Shown here one piece after another: positions 1 through 9,137 of a stretch of DNA of 64,000 nt (position 1 is the first letter of the stretch; every line of letters starts with the position of its first letter). Source of the stretch: Acanthosepion lycidas. Taxonomy: Eukaryota > Mollusca > Cephalopoda > Sepiida > Sepiidae. Under the pieces are notes generated by a model, which saw nothing but the letters and a program-made list of their open reading frames with translations, searched no databases and was not told where the DNA came from. Where the stretch lies: the NCBI GenBank assembly GCA_963932145.1, contig OZ010586.1:52277169-52341168 (forward strand). Direction: 5' to 3'. Made by a program: the position numbers and the translations under genes.

Positions 1-39
1 TCTTGAGAGAGTGTATTAACATGATTAGCATAATTAACA

Positions 40-600
40 TGATTAACAGGGCTTGGAAAATTTGATACTCACAGGACAGATTGAAGGCAAAGAGGACAAC
101 AACACATAACCTACTTTGCAAGTTTTAGAGAAAATAGAAATAAAAAGGACATTTAACATCAGGAAGAGAGAGTTGACTTTTCTAGGACACAAAATGAGGA
201 AAGATAGCTTGGAAAATTTTATACTCACAGGACAGATTGAAGGCAAAGAGGGATAGAGGAAAACAATGCATAACCTACCTAGAAAGTTTTAGAGAAAATG
301 GAAATAAAAAGGATACTTATACTTAACATCAGGAAGAGAGAGTTGAAATTTCTAGGGCACATAATGAGAAAAGAGGGCTTGGAAAATTTGATACTCACAG
401 GACAGATTGAAGGCAAAGTGGGATAGAGGAAAACAACATGTAACCTAATTAATGAGCTAGAGTAAATTATTGGCAAAATAGAGTCCACAGGAAATAACAG
501 ACAAAATTTATTAAGAGCTACAAAGGGAAGGAAGTTGTGGAGAGCCATGATTGCTTATGCCCTGAGGGAACACAGCATGTAAAGTAAAAGAATAACTTTT
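40..600 (+). mobile_element. RTE-type LINE, 3' end of the RT gene, with internal tandem repeats
   Basis: This encodes the C-terminal tail of an RTE/BovB-like reverse transcriptase. Around 155-240 the plus strand reads a peptide containing FLGHKMRKDSLENF followed by ILTGQIEGK, a hallmark of RTE-type LINE C-termini. Around 505-570 it reads LLRATKGRKLWRAMIAYAL, the last block of such proteins, before a stop and an A-rich 3' tail. The reading frame is broken by stops, so this is a fossil. The central segment is present as three tandem copies (separate entry). Family assignment rests on remembered consensus motifs. Clade naming (RTE versus a close relative) is the uncertain part. Confidence 0.8.
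51..490 (+). repeat. tandem triplication inside the RTE LINE 3' end
   Basis: The block beginning GCTTGGAAAAT recurs at 51, 207 and 377, and the block AACATCAGGAAGAGAGAG at 155 and 325. This gives periods of about 156 and 170 bp. The shorter first period is explained by small deletions in copy 1. Each unit encodes the same RT C-terminal segment. The repetition is inside the element, so it arose by unequal exchange or during reverse transcription. Confidence 0.85.
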
Positions 601-880
601 ATGGTTCAAAATATCACAGAAAGAATAAAAAATGTCACTCCTTGCTTAATTTTCATCTACGAAGCCATGTGAATTAAAATATATTATTGCCTGTCTTATT
701 TGTATATATCTCTTTAAATTTCATTCTTAAACATTTTATGTACCTATTCCTTTTTCTTCTTTTTTTTTTGGCTGGTACTAATTCTTTTTTTTTTTTTTCT
801 TTTTTAATTGAAGTGAATTTAGTTTACTTTATTTGAATATTAGTTCTTTGGCTCATTCAAGAATTAGATGTTATCTTAAT
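601..880. other. no identifiable feature; T-rich tracts
   Basis: AT-rich sequence with T homopolymers around 760-800. I see no coding potential or recognisable repeat. Confidence 0.6.
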
Positions 881-1399
881 TTATGGCTCCCAAGCTTTAT
901 ATTTCAGTTTCAATTCTGAGTGCCATACACATTGCTCAAGGACTTCTTGTATGTTGCTTGTCTGTCTTTTTGGTTTTTGTTTGTTTCTTTGTATGTGTAT
1001 GCATGTGTTTGTGTGTGTGTGATAGGAATAGATAGGCTTTCCTATCACCTGGTCAATAATTCTCCCCCTTCTCTTGAACAGAAGTAGAGGCACATCCCTT
1101 GTTTCCTGTTTAGGAATGGGTTTCTGGATCCTTTCCTTTTCTCTGGCCTCTGTAGTGGTGCTGTCATGAATTTCTTGTGATGTGTGCAATTTGTGGCAAG
1201 GTATCTTCATATTGAGGGTACCGGGTTGACAGTTTTCTGGTTGCAGTTTCCGACTGGTAGTTAGGAGCCCAAATTCTTGCGTAGAATCTTGAAAGGCTGC
1301 TCTGATCAACAGTTGCATAATATCAGGGTTCTTGCAGTGCCATGTCGTGTATGAAAGGGTGTACCTGCAGGCACTTTTGGTGGGCAACCCTAAGGACAC
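881..1399 (-). other. unclassified repeat with a 172-codon open frame
   Basis: The minus strand is open for 172 codons from an ATG at 1399. The N-terminal two thirds has normal amino-acid composition (for example NPDIMQLLIRAAFQD). The C-terminal third is derived from a TG-rich tract. I do not recognise the protein. The piece at about 1,060-1,135 recurs, diverged, at 13,535-13,615 and 13,700-13,775, so the region belongs to a repeat family rather than a unique gene. It could be an accessory part of a retroelement. No promoter, intron or partner gene supports a host gene. Confidence 0.4.
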
Positions 1400-1534
1400 A
1401 TTATGTTGTAGTCTGCACCAGTTCCTTTCTGTCCATAAGATGACTATCTGCTACTATTACTTTGTAACTCAACATAATCTTAAACAATGAAAAAAAATAA
1501 ACATAAACCAGCTCAAAAAAATCACCTAAACTCT

Positions 1535-2168
1535 TTACCTTTAACATTTCTTTTTCCAACATCCATGGCATTCATACCAACTTCTGCAGTGTGGACTCAT
1601 TCCTCTTTGAAAAATCTCCTGATACACTGGCTCTATTTGAGACTAATCATAACTCGTCAATCCCCTCCTCTGATTTCTTGATTTCCCAGCTACCTTCCTC
1701 TCCTAAGAACCCTGGGAGTTTATGTCCATGATTATCTTCTGCTGGCTAGGGAACTTTCTCTTGAATCACCAAACTATTTGTATATATGTCTCCATCTACC
1801 TCTCTTCAATTCAGTAAGCTATCTTTTCTTTCTCTATCATTCCCCTTCCTCTCACTACTGTGGTGTACTTGATAGCATTTCTGATAATATAGACAAGGCC
1901 ATCTCTCAACATCCATTTGCATACATATTCATGTTCGGTAACTTTAATGCCCACAATACCATGTGACAAACACTCTGTAACTGACCTTGCTGGCATACAA
2001 ACCCTTAACTTTTCAATAACTCTACCCCTCACACAAGTGGTTGACTTTCATAAATGTTTCCCTAGTAGCCCTGATGGTAATGTTTTCCTTCTCAATCTCT
2101 GTTTTACCTTCATCCCTGACTCTTGTCATGCTATGCAGCTCTGCCCTCTTGGAAACTCTGATCATTGA
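1535..2168 (+). mobile_element. jockey/CR1-like LINE, endonuclease domain of ORF2 (fossil)
   Basis: Plus-strand frames read a degraded exonuclease-endonuclease-phosphatase (EEP) domain that would nick target DNA for target-primed reverse transcription. Visible blocks are VDSFLFEK-like and LALFETNHNSS-like segments near 1,590-1,660 (several frames), LFNSVSYLFFLYHSPSS near 1,800, FGNFNAHN at 1,934-1,957 (usual FGDFNAHN), and LGNSDH before the stop at 2,168, which carries the conserved SDH. Frameshifts and stops interrupt it. It is the upstream half of the kind of element whose RT half lies at 29,840-31,245, but the two are not one copy. Confidence 0.75.
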
Positions 2169-2604
2169 TTATTTTATATAGATATGCTGGAATACAATCT
2201 TCAGGCCATCATATATAATTTAAACAAACTTCCACATCAGCTTACTAGCTAATTGATTTTCTTCCCAAAAGGGTCTTCAGGCTGCAAGTGCTAATTTTTC
2301 CACATGGAATAAGATGGAAAAATGGACAAATTTCATTCATCCAAGAGCCTAATATAAACAAGTTGGTGTGCAAATGATTCAATTTTGTTATATTCCTTTT
2401 TGCTGCTTAGAGAGAAAAAATGGTGATAAAATCATAAAACTACACTTATTTATTCCAAGGGGCAAACGAACTAGGCAAGGCGGTGGTGCACATTTCCCAG
2501 GAGTACTTGCTATACTTTTATGCCCACATATTTATTATTACCAAATTTACTAGTAAATATAGAATGTATTGTATAAAAATATTTGCTTCGTTAAAATTCT
2601 GTCC
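2169..2604. other. no identifiable feature
   Basis: AT-rich sequence after the LINE fragment. Short open frames here have no recognisable domain. Confidence 0.5.
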
Positions 2605-2925
2605 TTAAATGATGAGACTGGAGAGACTTCTCCAGGGTGCAGGCCTGAGTGATGGCATGTGGGGGCTGTGCACTACCCAGACCACATGCTTCCCACTCAT
2701 GGCCTTCCCAACAAGAGCCAGACCAGTGAATTACATTTGGGGCTGTTTTGGCTGCAAGAATTGCCAGAAGCTTGTCAGTGTCTTTTGTCTGGATTTACTT
2801 CCAGTCTTTTCCATATTTGGATATGACTTCAAGACAGCAGAAGTTTAAAATCCCAGGCTGATGTGCTTCATCTACCTGAAACAGTTGGTTATGAGCTTGG
2901 AACTGGCATACATTAAGAAATATAC
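2605..2925 (+). other. unrecognised less AT-rich island
   Basis: This block is clearly richer in G and C than its surroundings. It holds an open frame of 79 codons (2,609-2,848) with a CxxC pair in the string FGCKNCQKL. I cannot name it. It could be a worn piece of a retroelement or an old exon-like pseudogene fragment. No splice or promoter context supports a gene. Confidence 0.3.
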
Positions 2926-3030
2926 ATAATATCTTACAATAATTGCACAATTCCAAGTTTCATGTTGAAGAAATTTTCAACTGCTGGAATTATTATTAGT
3001 TGTATAGCTACCTATATTTACCCATTCAGT

Positions 3031-3068
<38 letters not shown>
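3031..3068. repeat. (TA)n microsatellite
   Basis: Nearly uninterrupted TA dinucleotides running directly into the hairpin arm at 3,065. Confidence 0.95.
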
Positions 3069-3071
<3 letters not shown>

Positions 3072-3189
3072 GTTGGATAGATGTGAGTTTGTGACCCTGG
3101 GTTTCATGCTTTAGCGATCGTCAGACATTCTGACGATTGTTAAAGCGTGAAACCCAGGGTCACAAACTCACATCTATCCAACCAAATAT
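3065..3189. repeat. long near-perfect hairpin (61-bp arms, 3-nt loop)
   Basis: Bases 3,065-3,125 are the reverse complement of 3,129-3,189 with only about three mismatches, leaving a 3-base spacer (CAT). The arms contain GATGTGAGTTTGTGACCC and its complement. The left arm fuses with a (TA)n tract. The right flank starts GTTAGCTCTATCTCTGATA, a block that recurs near 5,034. It looks like a foldback or MITE-like unit, or an inverted dimer of a retroelement end. Confidence 0.9.
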
Positions 3190-3380
3190 GTTAGCTCTAT
3201 CTCTGATATTGAGCGCTTTCTAATAAGTACTGCGCATATAATATATAAATAATTATACATGTATATATTTATTTATATTCATATATACACACTTTTCACA
3301 TATATATATACATATATATACACACACACACAAATTGGAATCAAATATAGAAATATAGATCATAATCCAACAGAATGATA

Positions 3381-3462
3381 AGATAAAGAACAAGTAGGAA
3401 ACGTTTAGCAATTTAACATATTTTACTTTTATTAAATATGGTATTTTTACTTTTCTGCTGTT
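3381..3462 (-). repeat. inverted, degraded copy of the hammerhead-containing block
   Basis: Read on the minus strand this matches 4,021-4,100. It shares TATGTTAAATTGCTAAAC, then a CCTACTTGTTCTTTA-like stretch corresponding to CCTATTTGTCCTTTA. The ribozyme-core equivalents (CTGATGA and GAAA) are not preserved. The two copies form an inverted pair about 570 bp apart. Confidence 0.65.
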
Positions 3463-4020
3463 TGATTTTCATTGTTTAATCATGTTTCACATGCATTTGA
3501 TTTGTTAAACAAATGTTAGTATAAATTATGGCATTCCAAATTCAAGGAGAGACAACAGATACATTCAAATTTTCAAGAAATTAATGGATTCCAAGCCTAA
3601 CTGAAAAACCATAAATATATCCTTATATATGTAAGTGTATTATAATTCTAGTTTCTCTGTAGGATTAAGATGATAATGTATGTTTGTGTGCATGTTTGTC
3701 TCGCAGACATTGTTTGTTGGTTTTTTACATATTGATTTGGGAATGTTTTTATATACATACTGTTTGTTTTAGATAAACATACATTAGATTCAAATAAGAA
3801 GGTTGGTGATAACGAGTGTTTATAATTTGTAATATTGTTATTAGTAGGCTCTCAAAGTACTTCAGATGTAAAGAATTGTGTTTTTTAATTAGGATGGCAT
3901 TTGTAAAATCACTGTTATGGCTAGTTTTGCTCCTGTGCTTTGCAACAACCATTCAAACTCTCTCATAATGAAAATTGAACAACACAAAGTAAAAACACAA
4001 GAATTTCTTTCTTTGTTTAT
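3463..4020. other. no identifiable feature
   Basis: AT-rich sequence. A 67-codon open frame on the minus strand (3,749-3,952) shows no domain and no repeat support. Confidence 0.5.
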
Positions 4021-4028
4021 TCCATATC

Positions 4029-4074
4029 GCAGTTTCTGATGAAGCTTTAGTAAAAGTGAAACATGTTAGATTGC
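4029..4074 (+). ncRNA. candidate hammerhead self-cleaving ribozyme
   Basis: All invariant hammerhead core positions are present in order: CTGATGA at 4,036-4,042, GAAA at 4,058-4,061, and a GTT cleavage triplet at 4,065-4,067. Stem I pairs GCAGTTT (4,029-4,035) with AGATTGC (4,068-4,074) over seven base pairs, two of them G-U. Stem II is 4,043-4,057: A-T, a bulged G, then CTTT with AAAG around a four-base loop. Stem III is minimal, with A61-T66 and C62-G65 closing a two-base loop. A very short helix III is what is described for hammerheads in Penelope-like retroelements. Cleavage would fall after 4,067. Activity is inferred, not shown. Confidence 0.55.
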
Positions 4075-4105
4075 TAAACATTTCCTATTTGTCCTTTACT
4101 TTGTA

Positions 4106-4210
<105 letters not shown>

Positions 4211-4216
4211 GCATTT

Positions 4217-4357
4217 AGGCAGTAAATTCTTTTTTAGGCATGTCTGATTAAATAAATTACAGACATTATGTCTGCTAATTTTTAATAAAATCTGTTCATA
4301 CTCATGAATAACCTTCTGTGGATTAATGTTAAAGGATAAGAGAAATCTGCTATTTAA
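4217..4357 (-). repeat. inverted repeat block A encoding KVIHEYEQILLKISR
   Basis: The minus strand matches 4,814-4,926 on the plus strand. Both read FNIN followed by a KVIHEYEQILLKISR string and end in NLFNQ, with most differences silent or conservative. Its end abuts the (TA)n at 4,111-4,206. I do not recognise the peptide. Conservation at the peptide level suggests both derive from the coding part of a retroelement, perhaps Penelope-like. Confidence 0.6.
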
Positions 4358-4740
4358 ATATTTTAATGTTATAATGTTACAATATAAAAAATTACTAATC
4401 GACAATACAACTATCCTACACCAGGAAAGCAGCAAATTCAGATTACAGGTACTAGAAGCAATTTATATTTAAAAATTAAAGACTACACTGAACAGAATCA
4501 ACTATGTAACATTCTGAAATGCCTGTAAAGGAACAGTTTTTTCACACTTTAATGCATGCATGACCATGACATTATAACATGAAAAAAAAAATTCCATAAA
4601 TGATAATGTTTTCACATTCTAATGGACACTAAACACATTGTCAACCATTTTGCATTTAAAAGCATAATGAAAAAATTATGGTAATGGATAACACAGCATA
4701 AATTTTTCTAAATACTTCTACTAATGAACAACATATAGTT
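4358..4740. other. no identifiable feature
   Basis: AT-rich spacer between the two inverted blocks. Nothing recognisable. Confidence 0.5.
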
Positions 4741-4756
4741 TTGTACTCCTTGCACC

Positions 4757-4923
4757 CTTGAAGATGACCTTAGAAAAAGGTCGAAAGTACTTGGGAAATG
4801 AAAATAAAAGAAATTTAAACAGCTATAGCTCATACTTTAACATCAATACACGGAAGGTTATTCATGAGTATGAACAGATTTTGTTAAAAATTAGCAGAAA
4901 TAAAGTTTTTAATTTATTCAATC

Positions 4924-4926
<3 letters not shown>
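4757..4926 (+). repeat. repeat block A, plus-strand copy
   Basis: This starts with GAAGATGACCTTAG, whose GACCTT and AAGGTC arms make a 6-bp stem followed by GAAA. That resembles a decayed hammerhead stem II plus core. It continues into the KVIHEYEQILLKISR segment and runs directly into (TA)n at 4,925. It is the inverted partner of 4,217-4,357. Confidence 0.55.

Positions 4927-4962
<36 letters not shown>
4925..4962. repeat. (TA)n microsatellite
   Basis: TA dinucleotide run directly after block A. Confidence 0.95.
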
Positions 4963-4964
<2 letters not shown>

Positions 4965-5033
4965 GTCTAGCATGAAACAGCCTGTTGCCTCTGAGTGTTG
5001 ACTTCAATATTCACTTTTATATATATACTTACA

Positions 5034-5075
5034 TATGCTCTATCTCTGATACTGAGCACTTTATCCCATAAATAT
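5034..5075 (+). repeat. short dispersed repeat, second copy of 3,190-3,230
   Basis: GCTCTATCTCTGATACTGAG recurs from the right flank of the 3,065 hairpin with few changes. It is followed here by a long (TA)n, so the two probably share one parent element. Confidence 0.6.
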
Positions 5076-5098
5076 AGCACACCTTAAAACTATATTCC

Positions 5099-5101
<3 letters not shown>

Positions 5102-5151
<50 letters not shown>
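5102..5151. repeat. (TA)n microsatellite
   Basis: Uninterrupted TA dinucleotides. Confidence 0.95.
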
Positions 5152-5155
<4 letters not shown>

Positions 5156-5250
5156 ATGTTGACTTTCCACACTATCTCAAGCAAAACATTTGGAAGGAAA
5201 CTCACATCAATACTAGAAAGAGTGATAATGGTGGACATGAGAAATCTATT

Positions 5251-5325
5251 TTTTAATCATTTCACCCTGAATAAAGCAACAATATCACTATGATGCAACG
5301 GGTTACTGAGTCAGAAAGAATATGA
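5251..5325 (-). mobile_element. jockey-like LINE 3' tail fragment
   Basis: Minus-strand copy of the family 3' terminus. Plus strand reads a T run, AATCATTTCACCC, then AAAGC and GGGTTACTGAGTCAG. The same tail occurs at 13,288, 17,850, 45,905, 54,715, 55,630 and 61,815. Confidence 0.7.
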
Positions 5326-5519
5326 TTTTCTGACGAATTGTTTGAAGAGAAAGATTTTTATGAATATCAATCAACAGTAAGTGAATGCTGAAGTTTCCTG
5401 TATGGCTAATCTCACAATTACCATAAAATATATTGTATAATTATTAGGTTTAAATGTGTAATGAAACAACAAATGCAAATAAATTGGCTGTATTTGAACT
5501 ATCATTTACTCAGAATTGT

Positions 5520-6020
5520 TACAATATTCATCATCATCATCCTCATGACTGAGTGTGGTCATAGGGTTACTGACAACTGAGCACCTGACCATTTCCCTCT
5601 AGATATCTGGGTTGAAAAACAGAGAGATATCATTCATGTCTTGGTCAAGTAGACCTGGTGGAGACCATTCTTCCCCAAACCAAACTAAAACTGATGTCCT
5701 CCAACTTGAAAGTTCACATTGGTCATAGATACATTGTTGTTGATTTTATCAGAGAAATGGCCATTGACTTCAGTCTATGAAGCCTTCCAGCCAGTGATGC
5801 TGTGCCATCATCATACTGGCTCATACATAACTATGGAGTCCAGTCTACCCCATTGGGCTAGATGGCCTATTGACCCTACAAAATGGTTCATCCACTTCTT
5901 GACAGGTCTTGATTTTAATCCTGTAGGGTGTCTAGCCACCCTCCTTATCATAAACACCTAGTGAAGGAATCAGTTTATTCACCAATGATCCAACCAGGCA
6001 GCAGGTAGCACTCACACTGA
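5520..6020. other. unrecognised block of normal complexity
   Basis: Less AT-rich than its flanks, with an 80-codon plus-strand open frame (5,719-5,961). I do not recognise its product and see no terminal repeats. An old transposon piece is the likeliest explanation. Confidence 0.3.
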
Positions 6021-6540
6021 CCTGACATGCTAGATAAAAGTTATTCTTATAGACATAGTAATTACAATTCAGTTTGCATCATAATAACAAGGCATTTTTT
6101 AAAGATATGATTACACATTGGTCTACAATGAATAGACAATTGATCAGGATAGCTTGGAATGCTGATGTACTCACCTCCCACTTCTTCCACAGTAGCATAG
6201 TGGGTACAACTCTGTCTGGGGATGACTTGTGATGAGATTGGATACAAGATTTGTGACTGGAATTTTATTCATTATATTTTCTGAATTTCCAAAAAGCTGA
6301 TTTCTTTTTTTTTAATGAAATAATATTTTAATATGTATGACTATATATATGGCCAATAAATTTTATATGGATTCAAGTTGATTTTTCTTTGGATTAACAT
6401 TTTGTGTAATCAGTTCATTTAAAGAATTCTAATAATAGAAATAGCGGAAATGTGACAAAATGATTTGGCAGATTTGTATAAAATAAAATATAAAATTTTC
6501 CTCATCTATAATTAGAATTAATCCTAGATGGATTCAAATA
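6021..6540. other. no identifiable feature
   Basis: AT-rich sequence. A 61-codon minus-strand frame shows no domain. Confidence 0.5.
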
Positions 6541-6542
6541 TA

Positions 6543-7397
6543 CAGACTGCGATGAGTAAATTGTCGCCATTTCATATTTTTAATTTTGTGCATGCACACT
6601 GTTTTTGATTTTGTCAACTGCGCAGTATAGTAGGGTCTGTTGGGCACCCCCTGTGAGAAAAAGAACACCATGATGCAATTCACTGCCAGAAATTTGGAAA
6701 TTGCATGCTGTATTACTTGGCATTCACACTGAAAGCTCCAATACAAACATTTCAGAGTGTTTGAGTGTCAATCTGAGGACAGTGCAGAGGATTCAGAAAG
6801 AGTTGAATGAGTCTAATGATCATTAGACGGGTACATTAGCTCGGAAAATTCACTCTGATCATTCTGATAAGAAAAGAACTGAATTTGTCGGTGAGTGCCT
6901 CAGACTCAACACAGAAACCTACATCAAGTGCCTTGAGGAGGTAGTGCTGCCCTGGGTCAAGAGGGTGGCTGCTGGAAGACCCTATATCTAGCAACAGAAC
7001 TCTGCACCAGGCCACACAAGCAGGAGAACCCAGTCATGGCTGTCAGAGAATTTCTACAACTATATCACCCCTTACATCTCAATACCTAACTCCCCAGACT
7101 GCAATCCCCTTGATTATTATGCTAGAGACCAACAAAACTCCTTATAACATTAATGATAAACTAAAGGCAAGGATTATGGTATCATTCATCAACTTAAACA
7201 AGGAGGCCGTCCAGATGAGTTGCAGGAGATTCTGAAGTGGTTGAAGCTAGTGGCAAATTTAATGAATAAATTTACTCTTTAGTATTTCAAGATATTTTTG
7301 TGTAATTTTGGTAAATATATCTGTTAAAATGAGATGTCAGTGTTGTGTTATTTTCATTTTTATGTAATTTAGACAACATTTTACCCATTGCACCCTG
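6543..7397 (+). mobile_element. DD37D (maT-like) mariner, internally deleted, both ITRs present
   Basis: TA dinucleotides flank the element at 6,541-6,542 and 7,398-7,399. The left end CAGACTGCGATGAGTAAA matches the inverted right end CAGGGTGCAATGGGTAAA. Decayed frames read VQRIQKELN-like N-terminal linker, HSDHSDKKRT, then CLEEVVLPWVKR, QQNSAPGHTS and NSPDCNPLDYY. From the QQN residue to the last aspartate there are 37 intervening residues, the DD37D spacing. The usual QQD aspartate is N here. The middle of the gene is deleted and stops and frameshifts are frequent, so it cannot encode transposase. Confidence 0.85.
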
Positions 7398-7424
7398 TAG
7401 AAAGTGATTGTATATTTTTTTTTA

Positions 7425-7625
7425 TGTGCCATGTCCTTTCAGAATTTGGACAATCATATCCCTCCACAATTTACTGTCTTTTCTGCTCTAACTTTTGACC
7501 TTTTACCATCCCTTGTTGTCCTTGTTTTTCCCACCATTCACTTGTTAAAATACGTAACTCGCTGTTTTTCCCTGTTTCTTTTACATTTGATATGCCCTGT
7601 GAACATTAGATTCTCCAGTGTATAA
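7425..7625 (-). mobile_element. RTE-type LINE 3' end fragment
   Basis: Read on the minus strand this follows the order of the 3' segment at about 380-590: a decayed LTGQIEGK-region block (near 7,600), then the terminal block ending at the CCATGTCC-like motif near 7,428. It is strongly diverged. Confidence 0.55.
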
Positions 7626-8000
7626 AATCATGTTATAACTTTGGTTTATTTACATGTTTTTCTTTTTAGTTTTTCAGCACACAGTTCTCAGATTATGTAT
7701 TGATTTTCAAGTAACCGTTGAGATAATTTTTTATCAATTTATGTACATAAAGCCTCATATATTTTCTTCTTTTATGAAAATAATAACCTTTGATAGAAGA
7801 CAGCTTTACCACAACATACCAAAAACTAATTTTATCTTCTCTATGAAACCTATTTTTGTATATTTCGCAGATATGCCAACTTTTTTGTCTATGAACATAA
7901 AAATTCAGTTTTTAATTGGATGTATTTTTATTAATTGTTCAGGGTGAATTAAAGTCTACTGTAGTTTCTTGGCATAATTCTAATTTTTAATGGAAATGTA
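7626..8000. other. no identifiable feature
   Basis: AT-rich sequence. The 97-codon frame at 7,654-7,947 shows only hydrophobic, AT-driven composition and no domain. Confidence 0.5.
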
Positions 8001-8004
8001 TTTA

Positions 8005-8450
8005 TTGGATTAATGTGTAGTTTAATGGTTAAAGTGTTAACCTTTTAACCATCAAACTCAGGTCTGAATCCCCTTCATAGTCAATATATGTTAGAGAGAT
8101 GGCTTCCTGATAATATCTGCCTAGATAGATGACCTCAGTATATGACCCTATTGGGAAATACCTGAAAAAAATACAACAGTTTCACTCAAGCCTTGTGAGT
8201 AAATTTGCGCTGATGAAACTGTATGAAAGTCAGTGATGATTGTGCTAGTCATTGTGATTAAAGGTTTAAGTGTACTGGTCAGGTTCAGACACTAATCGCA
8301 CCAGAAACTGTTAGGTTTGCTCAGTATAGTTGCAATATAGACTGCAGGCTGGCTTTGTGGGTTTTAAAGGAACACAAATGTGCCTGAGCTGGTGTCTGTA
8401 ATAGGAATTAGCTAGTTACCCTAACAGATGAGCATTATCAGAAATTACTT
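8005..8450 (+). mobile_element. tRNA-derived SINE, long type, copy 1
   Basis: The head has an A-box-like TAGTTTAATGG and a B-box-like CAGGTCTGAATCCCC. The body and tail align with 40,635-41,105, sharing TTGCTCAGTATAG, ACAAATGTGCCTGAG and AATAGGAATTAGCTAG. It is diverged and probably old. Confidence 0.75.
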
Positions 8451-8805
8451 ATATTTTGTGTGATTCTTTTTAACTGAACACTTGCAGCAAGCATTAGAAT
8501 TTAATGATTTACTTTTTAATTTTAAACTTTATAGAACTTCTTTAATTTCAGTTAGAGTATGCAAACTTTTAAATTTTGTTGAATGAGATATATTAAATGC
8601 TTACACAATGAGCTACCTCAAATTTAAGAAAAATTTGAAAAGTGCACATCAACTGAATATCTGCTGTTCTGTGAGCTGAACTCAATATGAGCAAGTGTAC
8701 TACTAGTTCACTAATCCTTCATTAGTACTGTGGGGCTTTATCAAGACATTAATACTTTGGATTTTCAAACACCACATTTCATTTAAAATATTAATTTATC
8801 ATTTA
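8451..8805. other. no identifiable feature
   Basis: AT-rich spacer before the minisatellite. Confidence 0.5.
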
Positions 8806-8816
8806 GTTCTTAATTA

Positions 8817-9083
8817 TCCTCATGATATCCTGAGTGTTCATCATCATCCTCATGATATCCTGAGTGTTCATCATCATCCTCATGATATCCTGAGTGTTCA
8901 TCATCATCCTCATGATATCCTGAGTGTTCATCATCATCCTCATGATACCCTGAGTGTTCATCATCATCACCATGGTATCTTGAATGTTCATCCTCATAAT
9001 TCTCATGATATCTTGAGTGTTCATCATCATCATCATCATCATATCTTGAATGTTCATCATCATCCTCATCATATCGAGTGTCC
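8817..9083. repeat. 30-bp minisatellite, about nine units
   Basis: Units begin at 8,821, 8,851, 8,881, 8,911, 8,941 and 8,971, then become irregular to 9,083. The first four are identical 30-mers containing CATGATATCCTGAGTGTTCA. Because 30 is a multiple of three the minus strand stays open and reads MRMMMNTQDI repeats. I regard this as an incidental open frame, since Met/Asn/Asp strings come directly from the TCATCATCA-rich unit. Confidence 0.9.
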
Positions 9084-9137
9084 TTTCTGGATTTTTGGTA
9101 TGCGTTTTAGTAGGATATAGAATCCAGATAAAAGTCG

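Noticed and set aside
8817..9083. CRISPR-like array
   Set aside because: There are no unique spacers between repeats; units are contiguous, and the genome is eukaryotic in character.
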